In this document: piece by piece, positions 41,394 to 49,844 of the stretch
Layout: every line of letters begins with the position of its first letter
How positions within the stretch are numbered: position 1 is the stretch's first letter
NCBI RefSeq assembly: GCF_003173715.1
Contig: NZ_CP029550.1
Span: forward strand, 3,440,501 to 3,504,500
DNA: 64,000 nt
DNA from: Methylobacterium durans
GTDB taxonomy: Bacteria; Pseudomonadota; Alphaproteobacteria; Rhizobiales; Beijerinckiaceae
Direction: 5' to 3'
Program-made: the position numbers and the translations under genes
Notes under the pieces: model-generated
Told to the model about the DNA's origin: nothing
Databases searched by the model: none
Seen by the model: only the letters and a program-made list of their open reading frames with translations

Positions 41394-42806
41394 ATGATTC
41401 GACCAGTGATCCTGTGCGGCGGCTCGGGCACGCGGCTGTGGCCCGCCTCCCGCGAGAGCATGCCGAAGCAGTTCTCGCGCCTCGTCAGCGAGCATTCCTC
41501 CACCTTCCAGGACACGGCCCGGCGGGTCACCGACGAGACCACGTTCGGCCGCCTCAGCGTGCTCACCCACACAGACGCCCGCTTCATCGTCGCCGAGCAG
41601 CTCGCCGAGGCCCGCATCCCCGCCGACATCCTGCTCGAGCCCGAGCGGCGCGATTCCGCCGCCGCGGTCGCCGTTGCAACGCTCCATGCCGCCCGCACCG
41701 ACCCGCAGGCCGTCGTCCTGATCCTGGCCGCCGACCACGTCATTGGCGACACCCGGGCGTTCGTCGCCGCCGTCGAGGCCGCCGCGGTCGGCGCGCGCGC
41801 CGGCCACATCATGACGCTCGGCATCGAACCGACGCAGCCGGCGACCGCCTACGGCTACATCCACCCTGGCGAGGCCATCCCCGACGCCCCCGGCACCTAC
41901 AAGATCGCCCGCTTCGTCGAGAAGCCGGACCGGCACGGCGCCGAGCGCCTGATCGCGGAGGGCGCGGTCTGGAATTCGGGCTACTTCCTGTTCCGCGCCG
42001 ACGTGATGCTCGACGAGCTGGAGGCGCACGCGCCCGCCGTGCTCTCGGCCGCCCGGGCCGCCCTGGAGAACGCGGCGCGGGACCTCGACTTCGTGCGCCT
42101 CGACGCGGACGCCTTCGCGCAGGCCCCCAAGACCTCGATCGACTACGCGGTGATGGAGCGGACGCGCCACGCGGGCGTGCTGCCGGTCTCCTTCGCGTGG
42201 TCGGATGTCGGCACCTGGGACGCGGTCTGGAGCGTGCTGGCGCAGGACGAGAGCGGGAACGCGGTGCGCGGCCGCGTCGAGCTGATCGAGACCCGCGGCA
42301 GCTTGGTCCACAGCGAGGGCGAGCAGGTCACCGCGGTGGTGGGGCTCGAGGACGTCGTGGTGGTCTCGACCCCCGACGCGGTGCTGGTGAGCTCGAAGGC
42401 GCGCTCGGGCGAGGTGAAGACGCTGGTGGAGCGGCTGCGCGCGAAGGCCTACCCGGAGGCGGACGCGCACCGGCGGATGTACCGGCCCTGGGGCTGGTAC
42501 CAGCGCATCGACATCGGCGAGCGTTTCCAGGTGAAGCGGATCATGGTGACGCCGGGCGGGCGCCTCTCCTTGCAGAAGCACTATCACCGGGCGGAGCACT
42601 GGGTGGTGGTGAAGGGCACGGCCGAGGTGACGCTGAACGAGCGGGTCGTGCTGGTCCACGAGAACGAGGCGATCTACCTGCCGATCGGCTCGATGCACCG
42701 CCTGTCGAACCCGGGCAAGATCCCGCTGGAGCTGATCGAGGTCCAGGTCGGATCCTACACCGGCGAGGACGACATCATCCGCGTCGAGGACGTGTACGGA
42801 CGCTGA
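41394..42806 (+). CDS. manC: Mannose-1-phosphate guanylyltransferase / mannose-6-phosphate isomerase
   Basis: The 470-residue bifunctional enzyme makes GDP-mannose. The N-terminal domain has the pyrophosphorylase loop VILCGGSGTRLWPASRESMP and KQFSRL; further motifs are VLILAADHVIGDTRAF, FVEKPDRHGAERLI, WNSGYFLFRADVML and FAWSDVGTWDAVW. The C-terminal cupin (about 360-470) carries RPWGWYQRIDIGERFQVKRI and the metal-binding HYHRAEHWVVVKGTAEV. Length and domain order match ManC/AlgA. The gene is GC-rich, unlike the genes before it, and is followed by a hairpin terminator. GDP-mannose is a precursor for mannose, rhamnose, fucose and perosamine in surface polymers. Confidence 0.95.
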   Translation: MIRPVILCGGSGTRLWPASRESMPKQFSRLVSEHSSTFQDTARRVTDETTFGRLSVLTHTDARFIVAEQLAEARIPADILLEPERRDSAAAVAVATLHAARTDPQAVVLILAADHVIGDTRAFVAAVEAAAVGARAGHIMTLGIEPTQPATAYGYIHPGEAIPDAPGTYKIARFVEKPDRHGAERLIAEGAVWNSGYFLFRADVMLDELEAHAPAVLSAARAALENAARDLDFVRLDADAFAQAPKTSIDYAVMERTRHAGVLPVSFAWSDVGTWDAVWSVLAQDESGNAVRGRVELIETRGSLVHSEGEQVTAVVGLEDVVVVSTPDAVLVSSKARSGEVKTLVERLRAKAYPEADAHRRMYRPWGWYQRIDIGERFQVKRIMVTPGGRLSLQKHYHRAEHWVVVKGTAEVTLNERVVLVHENEAIYLPIGSMHRLSNPGKIPLELIEVQVGSYTGEDDIIRVEDVYGR

Positions 42807-42819
42807 CGCAGGGCGCTGT

Positions 42820-42845
42820 AGCCGGCTGTTGAGAGACAGCCGGCT
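42820..42845 (+). terminator. Hairpin terminator after manC
   Basis: AGCCGGCTGT and ACAGCCGGCT form a perfect 10-bp stem around a 6-base loop, 14 bases after the stop codon; a short TCCTC follows rather than a clean T-run. Confidence 0.65.
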
Positions 42846-43302
42846 TCCTCGTGGATGGCGGCTCCGCGCTGCTTGATCTCCGCTTTCCGAAAGATCGAAA
42901 CGCCCGGGGCTTTCCGAAAATGAAGGGAGCCCTGGCGCAAGTCACTGCCACAGGCGCAGGCACCTCCGTCACGAAGCGAGGCAGTCCGGCAATATCTGTG
43001 ACATGCACATTGAGGCTGTGGCCTCAGCAGCCCTCTCCGCGTGTTGCATCGCTCGAGCGCCAGAAAGACTGTTGCGCGTGAGGTGATCTCTCGTGGTGCC
43101 CGTATGACGGCTGCCGTACCTTGACGCATCACTCCGGTGCTCAAGGTGCGTGGTCGTCCTTATCCACTGCGAGACGGGGCGGGATGGTTACGCTTGGAGG
43201 AGACACAATGGTGTTGTAGCGGCAATGATCCGATCTGACCTCCCGGCTTGGGGAGTTGGAAGATGGTGGCTTGGGTGGACTGGGATCGCGTGAGAGCACC
43301 GG
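42846..43302. other. Intergenic region without a recognised gene
   Basis: About 460 bases. Reading frames on both strands here are short, of odd composition and without motifs or ribosome sites. No promoter or RNA gene could be recognised with confidence. Confidence 0.5.
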
Positions 43303-43938
43303 ATGCTGCAAGGCCAGATTGAGCAATTCTCAAGCGATGGCACCGTGAGCGGTTGGTTCCGCAAATCGACGTTTGCCAAACCTGCGATCGCGCGCATCGC
43401 CTTCAATGACGGAACGGTCCAGCGTGTCATCGCGGATCGCTTTCGGCGGGACCTTCTGGAGCGCGGTATATCTCACGGTCACTACGGCTTTCTCCTGCGC
43501 GCGCCCGCGGTCGCCGCCAGCGGCGCTACACTGGCGGTCCTCCTAGACGATGAGACAGAGAGCCCAGTGGCGGAAGCGCGTATGTCCGGCTTGCCATTAG
43601 TTCAATCGCGAGCGTACCCTTTGCTTCTGCATGTCGAGGATATTATCGCCCCAGAGCAACGGTGGACCTGCGAGGACATTGCAACGCACGTGTCTAACTT
43701 CAACGTCACACAGGCCTGCAGCTCACTTGGTGTGGAGACTTTCGTAGAGAGGATTGCTCAGTTTTGCTTTGGCGAGTTCCCAAGTTCGGAAATGATGATG
43801 GGGTTCGCCGACGCAATTAAGTCACGGACAGCAACTCCTGAACGCGTTTTCTTGGCCATGTTGGACAGCAAGCAAGCTTTGGAGAAGGGCGTGCAATCGC
43901 TGCCAGGCCCATATAGCCCCGAATACCCGTTTTCATAA
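43303..43938 (+). CDS. Unrecognised 211-residue protein, possibly with a DUF4214-like end
   Basis: The first about 85 residues (GQIEQFSSDGTVSGWFRKST, RRDLLERGISHGHYGFLLRA) have the spacing of a small beta-rich domain, with Gly-Trp and Gly-His-Tyr-Gly-Phe turns, of a type often attached to glycan enzymes. The last about 80 (ETFVERIAQFCFGEFPSSEM, SRTATPERVFLAMLDSKQAL) look like a diverged DUF4214 module. No signal peptide or membrane segment. It lies 0.5 kb after manC and before another unknown gene and a glycosyltransferase. Function unknown. Confidence 0.6.
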   Translation: MLQGQIEQFSSDGTVSGWFRKSTFAKPAIARIAFNDGTVQRVIADRFRRDLLERGISHGHYGFLLRAPAVAASGATLAVLLDDETESPVAEARMSGLPLVQSRAYPLLLHVEDIIAPEQRWTCEDIATHVSNFNVTQACSSLGVETFVERIAQFCFGEFPSSEMMMGFADAIKSRTATPERVFLAMLDSKQALEKGVQSLPGPYSPEYPFS

Positions 43939-44252
43939 GAAAGCCTTCACTATTTAGGAGTGCCTTCGCCCAACTCTGCGGCTACTTGATCAAACCGACG
44001 TTGCGTGCGGTGTGCATCGACAGGATTGGCGCGTCCCCACAGTATGGCTCGGCTCTCAGTCCGTAGGCCTGGACGCGCTTGGCAGGCTGGCGAGCGCCAG
44101 CTTACAGATTGCACTCAGCCATTGACTGCACCGGAAGCGAATGCGGGCTCTGGCAACCACTGTTTTGACGTGTCACGGTTTGAAGATGGAACCGGGTTAA
44201 AAATGCCTTTCCCCTCACACGCGATTCCGATGCCCGAGAACGTCAAGAGCTC
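43939..44252. other. Intergenic region, with a doubtful 83-codon frame
   Basis: A frame at 44005-44256 (MRCASTGLARPHSMARLSVR...) ends in ATGA overlapping the start of the next gene, which could mean translational coupling, but its composition is unlike a globular protein and it matches nothing I know. Otherwise nothing is seen. Confidence 0.3.
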
Positions 44253-45581
44253 ATGACCGCCACGCTGCCGCGGCTCGTGTTCAGCGTCCCGAACGAACTC
44301 GGGCGCTACGGCGGTGCTGCTCTCGGGTTACATGCTTTCCGTCCCGACCAGATCATGTTTGGGGGAGACGCCCAGTTGAGCGTGTTCGCGGGCGCATTGG
44401 AACGCGCGAAGATCGTTTCGGCATTCCTGCCGCATCCAGAAATCTTCAGCCACGCGACTAGCTTCGAGCACATCGCCCACGTCCTCCGGGCGGGGACATC
44501 GGACATTTTACATAAACTGACACATGTGCGATTCGGTCCCGCGGCCGATGTCCGGGTGCTCAAGTTCGCCCGGAACTTCTACGTGCAAGCAGGGCACACT
44601 CGCCGGGACGAGGTTCGCGTTTCCGGGAACCTCTTCGCAACGGGCCGAGTCTTGCCAGCCTCGGTTCAGAAGGTCCTCCGATACGAGCGTGGTCAAGAGA
44701 AGCTTTTCTGCTTGGGCCCAGAAATCCCTCCGGTCGGCGAGCTGCCTACAGAATTCATGGTGGATGACATAAATCACTGGCCGTCGGGGAAGCGGGTTGA
44801 TAGGAACGATCTGCGGTCAGCAGCCCAGATGTGTTTGACCGAAGGTAAGCTTGAGCTACAGTCCTTTTCGGAGTTTGCATCTAACATTTCCTTCACTACT
44901 GGATCTGAAGGATCTCCGCTCAGTGAGCCACCGAATTTTGTTCAGGGGCGGCGTCAGGATAAAACAAGTATCGAAGCATCCATTGCGATACCGTACAATC
45001 TGGCCGACGCAGCAAGCCTAGTCCCAGATCTGCTAAGGACTTACGTGAAGTACCTTGGTCCGTCTGAGGCCGGACTGAACATTACGGTATTTCCCTTCAA
45101 CGGGGCGCATCGCTCGGCGGACTGGACGCGCTTCGTTCGAGAGATCGCCACTCTAGCGGAGCGGCGCGGTGATCAGATCTGCCGCTCCCAACTCTGGATC
45201 GCCAAGGTCAAAGGACCGGTGCCCCGCTCTGCCCTGGCCGTCATGTTCCCGGTCGCCATCGTGGACGACGGCGATCCAGAGCGCGGATGGACGGAGGTGC
45301 GACTCCGGAAACTCGGTATTCAGGTCATCCGTCTAGGTGAAGCCCAGCCTGAATCGGGGGAACAGCGCGCGCAAGACGCCATGCCGCGGTACCGAGAAAT
45401 TGAGGATGGAGCCGGCCAGCGCGTTGTGCGAGTGCCAACCGTATCGAAGATCCAGCACATGGAGGTCTTGGCATCCGCCATTGCGCGCGCGCACCGCGGT
45501 GGATCATCTGTGCGCGCTCTGGAGGATCGCCAAGGTCTCACATGTGATGATCTGCTCCAGACGTTCGGAGAGTTATTGTGA
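44253..45581 (+). CDS. Unrecognised 442-residue protein before a glycosyltransferase
   Basis: I recognise no family. The protein has no signal peptide or transmembrane segment. Residues about 1-85 (PRLVFSVPNELGRYGGAALG, HKLTHVRFGP) and about 130-170 (VLRYERGQEKLFCLGPEIPP) are hydrophobic-mixed and look globular; residues about 230-330 (IEASIAIPYNLADAASLVPD, LNITVFPFNGAHRSADWTRF) are the best-ordered part. The GTG of the next gene overlaps its stop by 4 bases, so the two are co-translated and probably act together. The Rossmann-like alternation in the second half makes a glycosyltransferase-related role possible, but this is a guess. Confidence 0.7.
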   Translation: MTATLPRLVFSVPNELGRYGGAALGLHAFRPDQIMFGGDAQLSVFAGALERAKIVSAFLPHPEIFSHATSFEHIAHVLRAGTSDILHKLTHVRFGPAADVRVLKFARNFYVQAGHTRRDEVRVSGNLFATGRVLPASVQKVLRYERGQEKLFCLGPEIPPVGELPTEFMVDDINHWPSGKRVDRNDLRSAAQMCLTEGKLELQSFSEFASNISFTTGSEGSPLSEPPNFVQGRRQDKTSIEASIAIPYNLADAASLVPDLLRTYVKYLGPSEAGLNITVFPFNGAHRSADWTRFVREIATLAERRGDQICRSQLWIAKVKGPVPRSALAVMFPVAIVDDGDPERGWTEVRLRKLGIQVIRLGEAQPESGEQRAQDAMPRYREIEDGAGQRVVRVPTVSKIQHMEVLASAIARAHRGGSSVRALEDRQGLTCDDLLQTFGELL

Positions 45582-46750
45582 AGCGTCCGTCAGCATGTTC
45601 CAAGCTCATGGACACTCTCGAGGCAGGGGACGTCACGATCTACTATGAAATCTCGCCAATTCTTCTCAGCCAATGGACAGGAATTCCCGCAGTAGCAGCG
45701 GCCTACGCGCAGGAAATCTGCTCTATAGGCAGCGACAGATTTCAGTTTTTCTTTGATGACGTTATCATCCCGCGCGATGCAATTGCTGAGACATTGACGC
45801 GCAGGACCGGTTCATTTTTGTCGCGTGCGCTTGAGTTCAGGCGAGCGCAATTCTCTCCGCTCGATGTTTTTTCGCGTGAAGGCATCAATGTCGGGCTTTA
45901 CCCTTCGGTCAAACACGAGCCGGGGATATTCGACAAGGAGATCAGTTTCGTTCATGACTTATCAACGCACATCACTCCCTTTTATCACACGATTCACAAC
46001 ATAAAATATCATCTTGAGTACCTTGCTGAAGAGATCAGAACGAATGATCTAACTTTGGCGGTGTCGCGGTCAACTTTAGACGATATCAAGTACTACTTTG
46101 GAACTGAGGAAGATCGGCTAGGTGTTGTATACAATGCTGTTAGTTGGCCGGAAGAATTCGCTGTCAAATTCATGGCGGAGCTTGGTTCTGCTTACGTCGA
46201 GCCCTACATTCTCATTCTTGGCACTCGCGAGCCTCGGAAAAATCACCAGATAATATTCGACATGTTGACCAGATGGCCTGAGCTTTTAGAGAAATACCGC
46301 TTCGTTTTCACGGGGCGATCGGGATGGCTTGAAGATCAGCTTTCTGTTCCTTCGACAGTGATGCGCGGCTTCGAAAGCGGCCGCATAATTTATACCGGAT
46401 TTGTGGACGAATACACTAAATACAAGCTGCTGCGGCTTGCGTATTTTAGCATCTATGGGTCTATGTTTGAGGGATTTGGCCTACCAATTATTGAGAGCAT
46501 GTCGGTTGGGACGCCTTGTATTGCCTCCTTCAGCTCAAGCCACCCTGAGGTCGGAGGGCGGGCTGCGCTTTATTTTGATCCCTTATCCGCAGAGAGTCTA
46601 TTCGAACGAGTTGAGTTCCTAGGCCGGTTATCTGACGAAGATGCTCGCGCCCTTTCGGAGGCCTCTGTTGAAGAAAGCCGGAAATTTACTTGGAAATCCT
46701 CGTTTCAGGAATTATGCTATCAGATCGGCAAAGTTCTAGTGTTCGATTAA
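45578..46750 (+). CDS. Glycosyltransferase family 4 protein
   Basis: The 390-residue protein has FVHDLSTHITPFYHT and NDLTLAVSRSTLDDIKYYFG in the N-terminal half, then the donor domain with YILILGTREPRKNHQIIFDM, IIYTGFVDEYTKYKLLRLAY, and YGSMFEGFGLPIIESMSVGT (the E-F-G-L-P-x-x-E motif of GT4 enzymes). This is the mannosyl/rhamnosyltransferase-like subgroup common in O-antigen and exopolysaccharide loci. It starts at GTG overlapping the upstream stop (GTGA). AT-rich. It is the last gene of the polysaccharide region. Confidence 0.9.
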   Translation: MKRPSACSKLMDTLEAGDVTIYYEISPILLSQWTGIPAVAAAYAQEICSIGSDRFQFFFDDVIIPRDAIAETLTRRTGSFLSRALEFRRAQFSPLDVFSREGINVGLYPSVKHEPGIFDKEISFVHDLSTHITPFYHTIHNIKYHLEYLAEEIRTNDLTLAVSRSTLDDIKYYFGTEEDRLGVVYNAVSWPEEFAVKFMAELGSAYVEPYILILGTREPRKNHQIIFDMLTRWPELLEKYRFVFTGRSGWLEDQLSVPSTVMRGFESGRIIYTGFVDEYTKYKLLRLAYFSIYGSMFEGFGLPIIESMSVGTPCIASFSSSHPEVGGRAALYFDPLSAESLFERVEFLGRLSDEDARALSEASVEESRKFTWKSSFQELCYQIGKVLVFD

Positions 46751-46985
46751 ACTCTGACTGTATCCGTGGAGATCTGACTCGTGATGCCGAACGACGCGAC
46801 CGTGTCATGCCGCCGGGTTGTTCTCTGCGGGCTCACCCTGAACGGCGAACCTCGATAGGTGCGCCGCTCACTGCTGGCTGTCTCGGCCCCGCCCTGTGCG
46901 CTGCCGGCTGACGAACAGGGAGTGCTTCTCCTGTCGCCGCCGGTAGGATCGACGACGGTCTGGGACGTCTGCCTGACCTTGGAGC

Positions 46986-48383
46986 ATGTGCGCCATGGAT
47001 CTTGGCCAAGCCTATGCAAGCCGCGAGCGCGTGATCCCGCCCTTTGCCGAGCCTCCCGCTGAGGATCTTGGCATCCTCCAGCTGCTCAGAGCGCTGCGGG
47101 GCAATGCAACCCAGGTCTGGGCAAAGCGGACCTACTCCGAGATGGTGACGCACCGTCCCTTCCTCGGGCGCAACACCTTCGTGCTGAACGATCCAGACGC
47201 CATCCGCCACGTGCTCGTCGACAACCACGACAACTATCAGCGCACCGCGGCCACGATCCGGGTCCTACGTCCGACGCTGGGGGAGGGGCTCTTCATCAGC
47301 GAGGGGTCAGCGTGGCGCCAGCAGCGACGCGCCCTGGCGCCCGCCTTCACGCCCAAGGCTGTCGAAGCACTCGTGCCCCATATCCACGCGGCCGTGGATG
47401 AGGCGATCGAGGCGCTCAAGCCTCACGCGGCACGAGAGCCGGTGGATCTGTTCACCAACCTGCAGCACCTCGCTCTCGAGATCGCCGGGCGGACCATGTT
47501 CTCCGTCGGCATGCATCAGCACGGCAAGCGCTTGCGGGAGATGGTGCTCGAGTACGCGGACGTTCTCGCGCGCCCGCATCTCCTCGACTTCCTCTTGCCG
47601 CAGCGCTGGCCCACGCCCCACGACCTCCTGCGCGCCCGCTTCCGCAAGCGCTGGAACGCCTTCCTCGACGAGGTCATCACCGCCCGCGCCGAGGCCCGCT
47701 TGGGCGGATCCACCCGCGACTTGCTCGATCTCCTCACGGCCGTGTGAGATCCGGACACGGGCCAGAGCTTCACATCCGCCGAGTTGCGCGATCAGGTGGC
47801 GACCATGATCCTCGCCGGTCACGAGACCACGGCCGTTGCACTCCTCTGGGCAACCTACCTTCTGGCGCTTGCTCCAGACATCCAGGAGCAGGTTGCCGAA
47901 GAGGCGGCCGGAGCAGCGCCAGACAGCGATTCTTCAGCTCCAGACCCCCGGCTTCCATTCACACGAGCGGTGGTCGACGAGACACTGCGGCTCTACCCTC
48001 CCGCTTACGTCATCGTGCGCCAGGCCCGAGCTCCCGACCGCGTCGGGGGCGAAGCCATCGCTGCGGGCGATATCGTGGCTGTTGCGCCCTGGGTGCTGCA
48101 TCGGCATCAGCGGCTTTGGCGCGATCCGGAGGTCTTTGACCCTGCGCGCTTCCTGCCCGGCGCTCCGCCGGTGCCTCGGTATGCCTACCTGCCGTTCGGC
48201 GTCGGGCCGCGGATCTGCATCGGCGCTCATTTCGCGCTCGTCGAGGCCACCCACGCATTGGCCAAGCTCGTGCGCACGTTCCGCATCAGCCTCGCAGATG
48301 ACCGGCCGGTTCTGCCGGCAGCTGTGATCACCACACAGCCCGACCACTCGCCTGAGTTCCGGCTTACCCTCCGGAGCTCATAG
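46986..48383 (+). pseudogene. Cytochrome P450 interrupted by an in-frame TGA
   Basis: One frame of 465 codons shows a complete P450: AWRQQRRALAPAFTPKAVEA, the I-helix motif AGHETTA (about 276), ETLRLYPP with the ExxR pair (about 331), and the heme-ligand loop FGVGPRICIGAHFA (Cys about 410). A TGA at 47745-47747 follows LLDLLTAV, where an Arg codon (CGA) would fit, so a single C-to-T change explains it. As written, only a 253-residue product without the heme ligand can be made. The ATG at 46995 is an alternative start. This is not a homopolymer error. GC-rich, outside the acquired block. Confidence 0.9.
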
Positions 48384-48425
48384 CTTTCCCGCACTTCGTC
48401 GCTCGTCTCAGGTCCACAGAGCAGC

Positions 48426-48581
48426 TCAGCCTTCACTGACGGACGAGCGGCGAAGGCGGCCGATTAAATCGCGTTGTCCATCGTCCGGGATCGGTGATCC
48501 CTTGCCCGCCTTCATGAACCGCCCCAGCAGAAGGCCGGAGACGACGGAGAGCGCGAACCATTTGCCTAGGAACCTGAGCAT
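48426..48581 (-). CDS. Small membrane protein, 51 residues
   Basis: MLRFLGKWFALSVVSGLLLG has one hydrophobic segment, followed by a charged tail (RFMKAGKGSPIPDDGQRDLI). The layout fits a single-pass inner-membrane protein with its tail in the cytoplasm. A longer upstream start exists but adds only non-conserved residues. No family recognised. Confidence 0.5.
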   Translation of the reverse strand: MLRFLGKWFALSVVSGLLLGRFMKAGKGSPIPDDGQRDLIGRLRRSSVSEG

Positions 48582-48635
48582 GTCGCACTCTCGAAATGTC
48601 TGAGCCGCCACCTGAGCAACAACGGCCACGCTCAG

Positions 48636-48872
48636 CTAACGGGTCTCGGGCTTCCGGTAAGATACTCCTGCCCAGCCTTGCTCGTCTTCGATGAAGCGGA
48701 CCCCTAATCGTTCGAGTGCGGACCTCAGCTTGAGTGCGGTGTCCAGCCGCAAACCGCCTTGCTCGGTCTCAAAGCGGCTCACGGTGTACGGCGCGACAGC
48801 GGCAAGTTCTGCGACCTCGCGAACTCCGAGCTTTGCGGCCGCTCGGGCCATTCTCAGCTGTGCCGGCGTCAC
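48636..48872 (-). CDS. XRE-family helix-turn-helix regulator
   Basis: The 78-residue protein is almost only a helix-turn-helix: MTPAQLRMARAAAKLGVREV, AELAAVAPYTVSRFETEQGG and LDTALKLRSALERLGVRFIE. This is a lambda-repressor-like fold as in Cro/C1 regulators. It is transcribed away from the 48967 gene and could control it. No toxin partner is seen beside it. Target genes are unknown. Confidence 0.85.
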   Translation of the reverse strand: MTPAQLRMARAAAKLGVREVAELAAVAPYTVSRFETEQGGLRLDTALKLRSALERLGVRFIEDEQGWAGVSYRKPETR

Positions 48873-48975
48873 TCTACACCACGTGCTAGAAAAGCTGCAC
48901 AGGGTGTTGACTTCCGCCTGCTCCCTGTTCTAAGCAATTAGCACATGGTGCAGTGTTCGCAAGCGTGTGTGCCAA

Positions 48976-49527
48976 ATGTCATCTACCCGCTCTTTGTCCT
49001 GGGCTGCCGCCCTGCAAGCGCTTCGCGCTGACCGCGTGCAGCTCTCCCCTGCGCAGCGGCGCGCGCACGCTAGCCGAGTGGGCTTCACCAAGATCGCTGC
49101 CAAGCGCGCGAACATGATTGCTCGTGTGACGCCCCTCTACAGCGCTGGGAAATACGACCGCAGTGCCATCATGGGCGCCGCAATCGAAGCAGCGAGAGCT
49201 CGTCGCTTCGTCACAGGAGAGCCCTGGAACATCTGCCTTTCCGCCGCTCTTAAAGGAACCTGGCAGGTCGCGAAGGAAGCTCGTGCGTTCGCAGTTCATC
49301 AAGCACGTCGCGCCGTCGAACGCGCGCAGCGAGCGAATTCGCACATCAACCCGGATCAGGTGAGCTCACCGGCAGGGGAAGGGTATTCGGCGCCAGGTCG
49401 CAGCCCGCAGCCGTCACTGATGCCTTCTCCCAAGCAACACGGCCTATCCGAGCCCTTCCCACGGCTCCCGGTTCTCAGCGTCTCACGCATCTCCGCACCT
49501 CAGCCCTTGGGCTCTACGCAGGGTTGA
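48976..49527 (+). CDS. Unrecognised 183-residue protein
   Basis: The N-terminal 130 residues (SLSWAAALQALRADRVQLSP, IAAKRANMIARVTPLYSAGK, AIMGAAIEAARARRFVTGEP) are Ala/Arg-rich and probably helical and DNA- or RNA-binding; the C-terminal 55 are Pro/Ser-rich. An upstream GTG at 48967 gives three more residues. It begins a plus-strand run of unknown genes to 51537 that reads like a phage- or plasmid-derived block. Divergent from the XRE regulator across about 95 bases. Confidence 0.5.
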   Translation: MSSTRSLSWAAALQALRADRVQLSPAQRRAHASRVGFTKIAAKRANMIARVTPLYSAGKYDRSAIMGAAIEAARARRFVTGEPWNICLSAALKGTWQVAKEARAFAVHQARRAVERAQRANSHINPDQVSSPAGEGYSAPGRSPQPSLMPSPKQHGLSEPFPRLPVLSVSRISAPQPLGSTQG

Positions 49528-49610
49528 GCCCAGGCCCGTTGGCCGCGGTCGGCTGAGGCGCCCGGCAGCACCCCTTCACCACCTCTCCCCCACAACCAGC
49601 GAGGCACCCC

Positions 49611-49844
49611 ATGCCCAGCAAGAGACCGCGCTCGCGCGCGGCCGATCCCGCACGCCTGACCGTCGCCTCTCTAGGCCTTCGCGCCAAGCTCGTGCCCGAG
49701 GATCAGGTCATCGAGCTTCGCGCCCTCATCGAGCGCTACGAGCAACTCCTCTGCGAGTGGGAGAACCTCTCCCACCGCGCCCTCAAGGCTCTCTCCGGCC
49801 GCTCGACCCGCACGGATAAGCGCCATGCCCCTCATCACCCCTGA
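49611..49844 (+). CDS. Small basic protein with a coiled-coil-like segment, 77 residues
   Basis: PEDQVIELRALIERYEQLLC followed by EWENLSHRALKAL forms an amphipathic helix flanked by basic ends (MPSKRPRSRAADPARL). No family recognised. It overlaps the next gene by 20 bases, so both are probably translated from one message. Confidence 0.5.
   Translation: MPSKRPRSRAADPARLTVASLGLRAKLVPEDQVIELRALIERYEQLLCEWENLSHRALKALSGRSTRTDKRHAPHHP

Noticed and set aside
41414..42832. 472-codon frame overlapping manC on the plus strand, and a long antisense frame
   Set aside because: Shadow frames caused by high GC; the manC frame has all family motifs.
42851..43144. Small genes after manC on either strand
   Set aside because: No ribosome site, no motif and biased composition on both strands.
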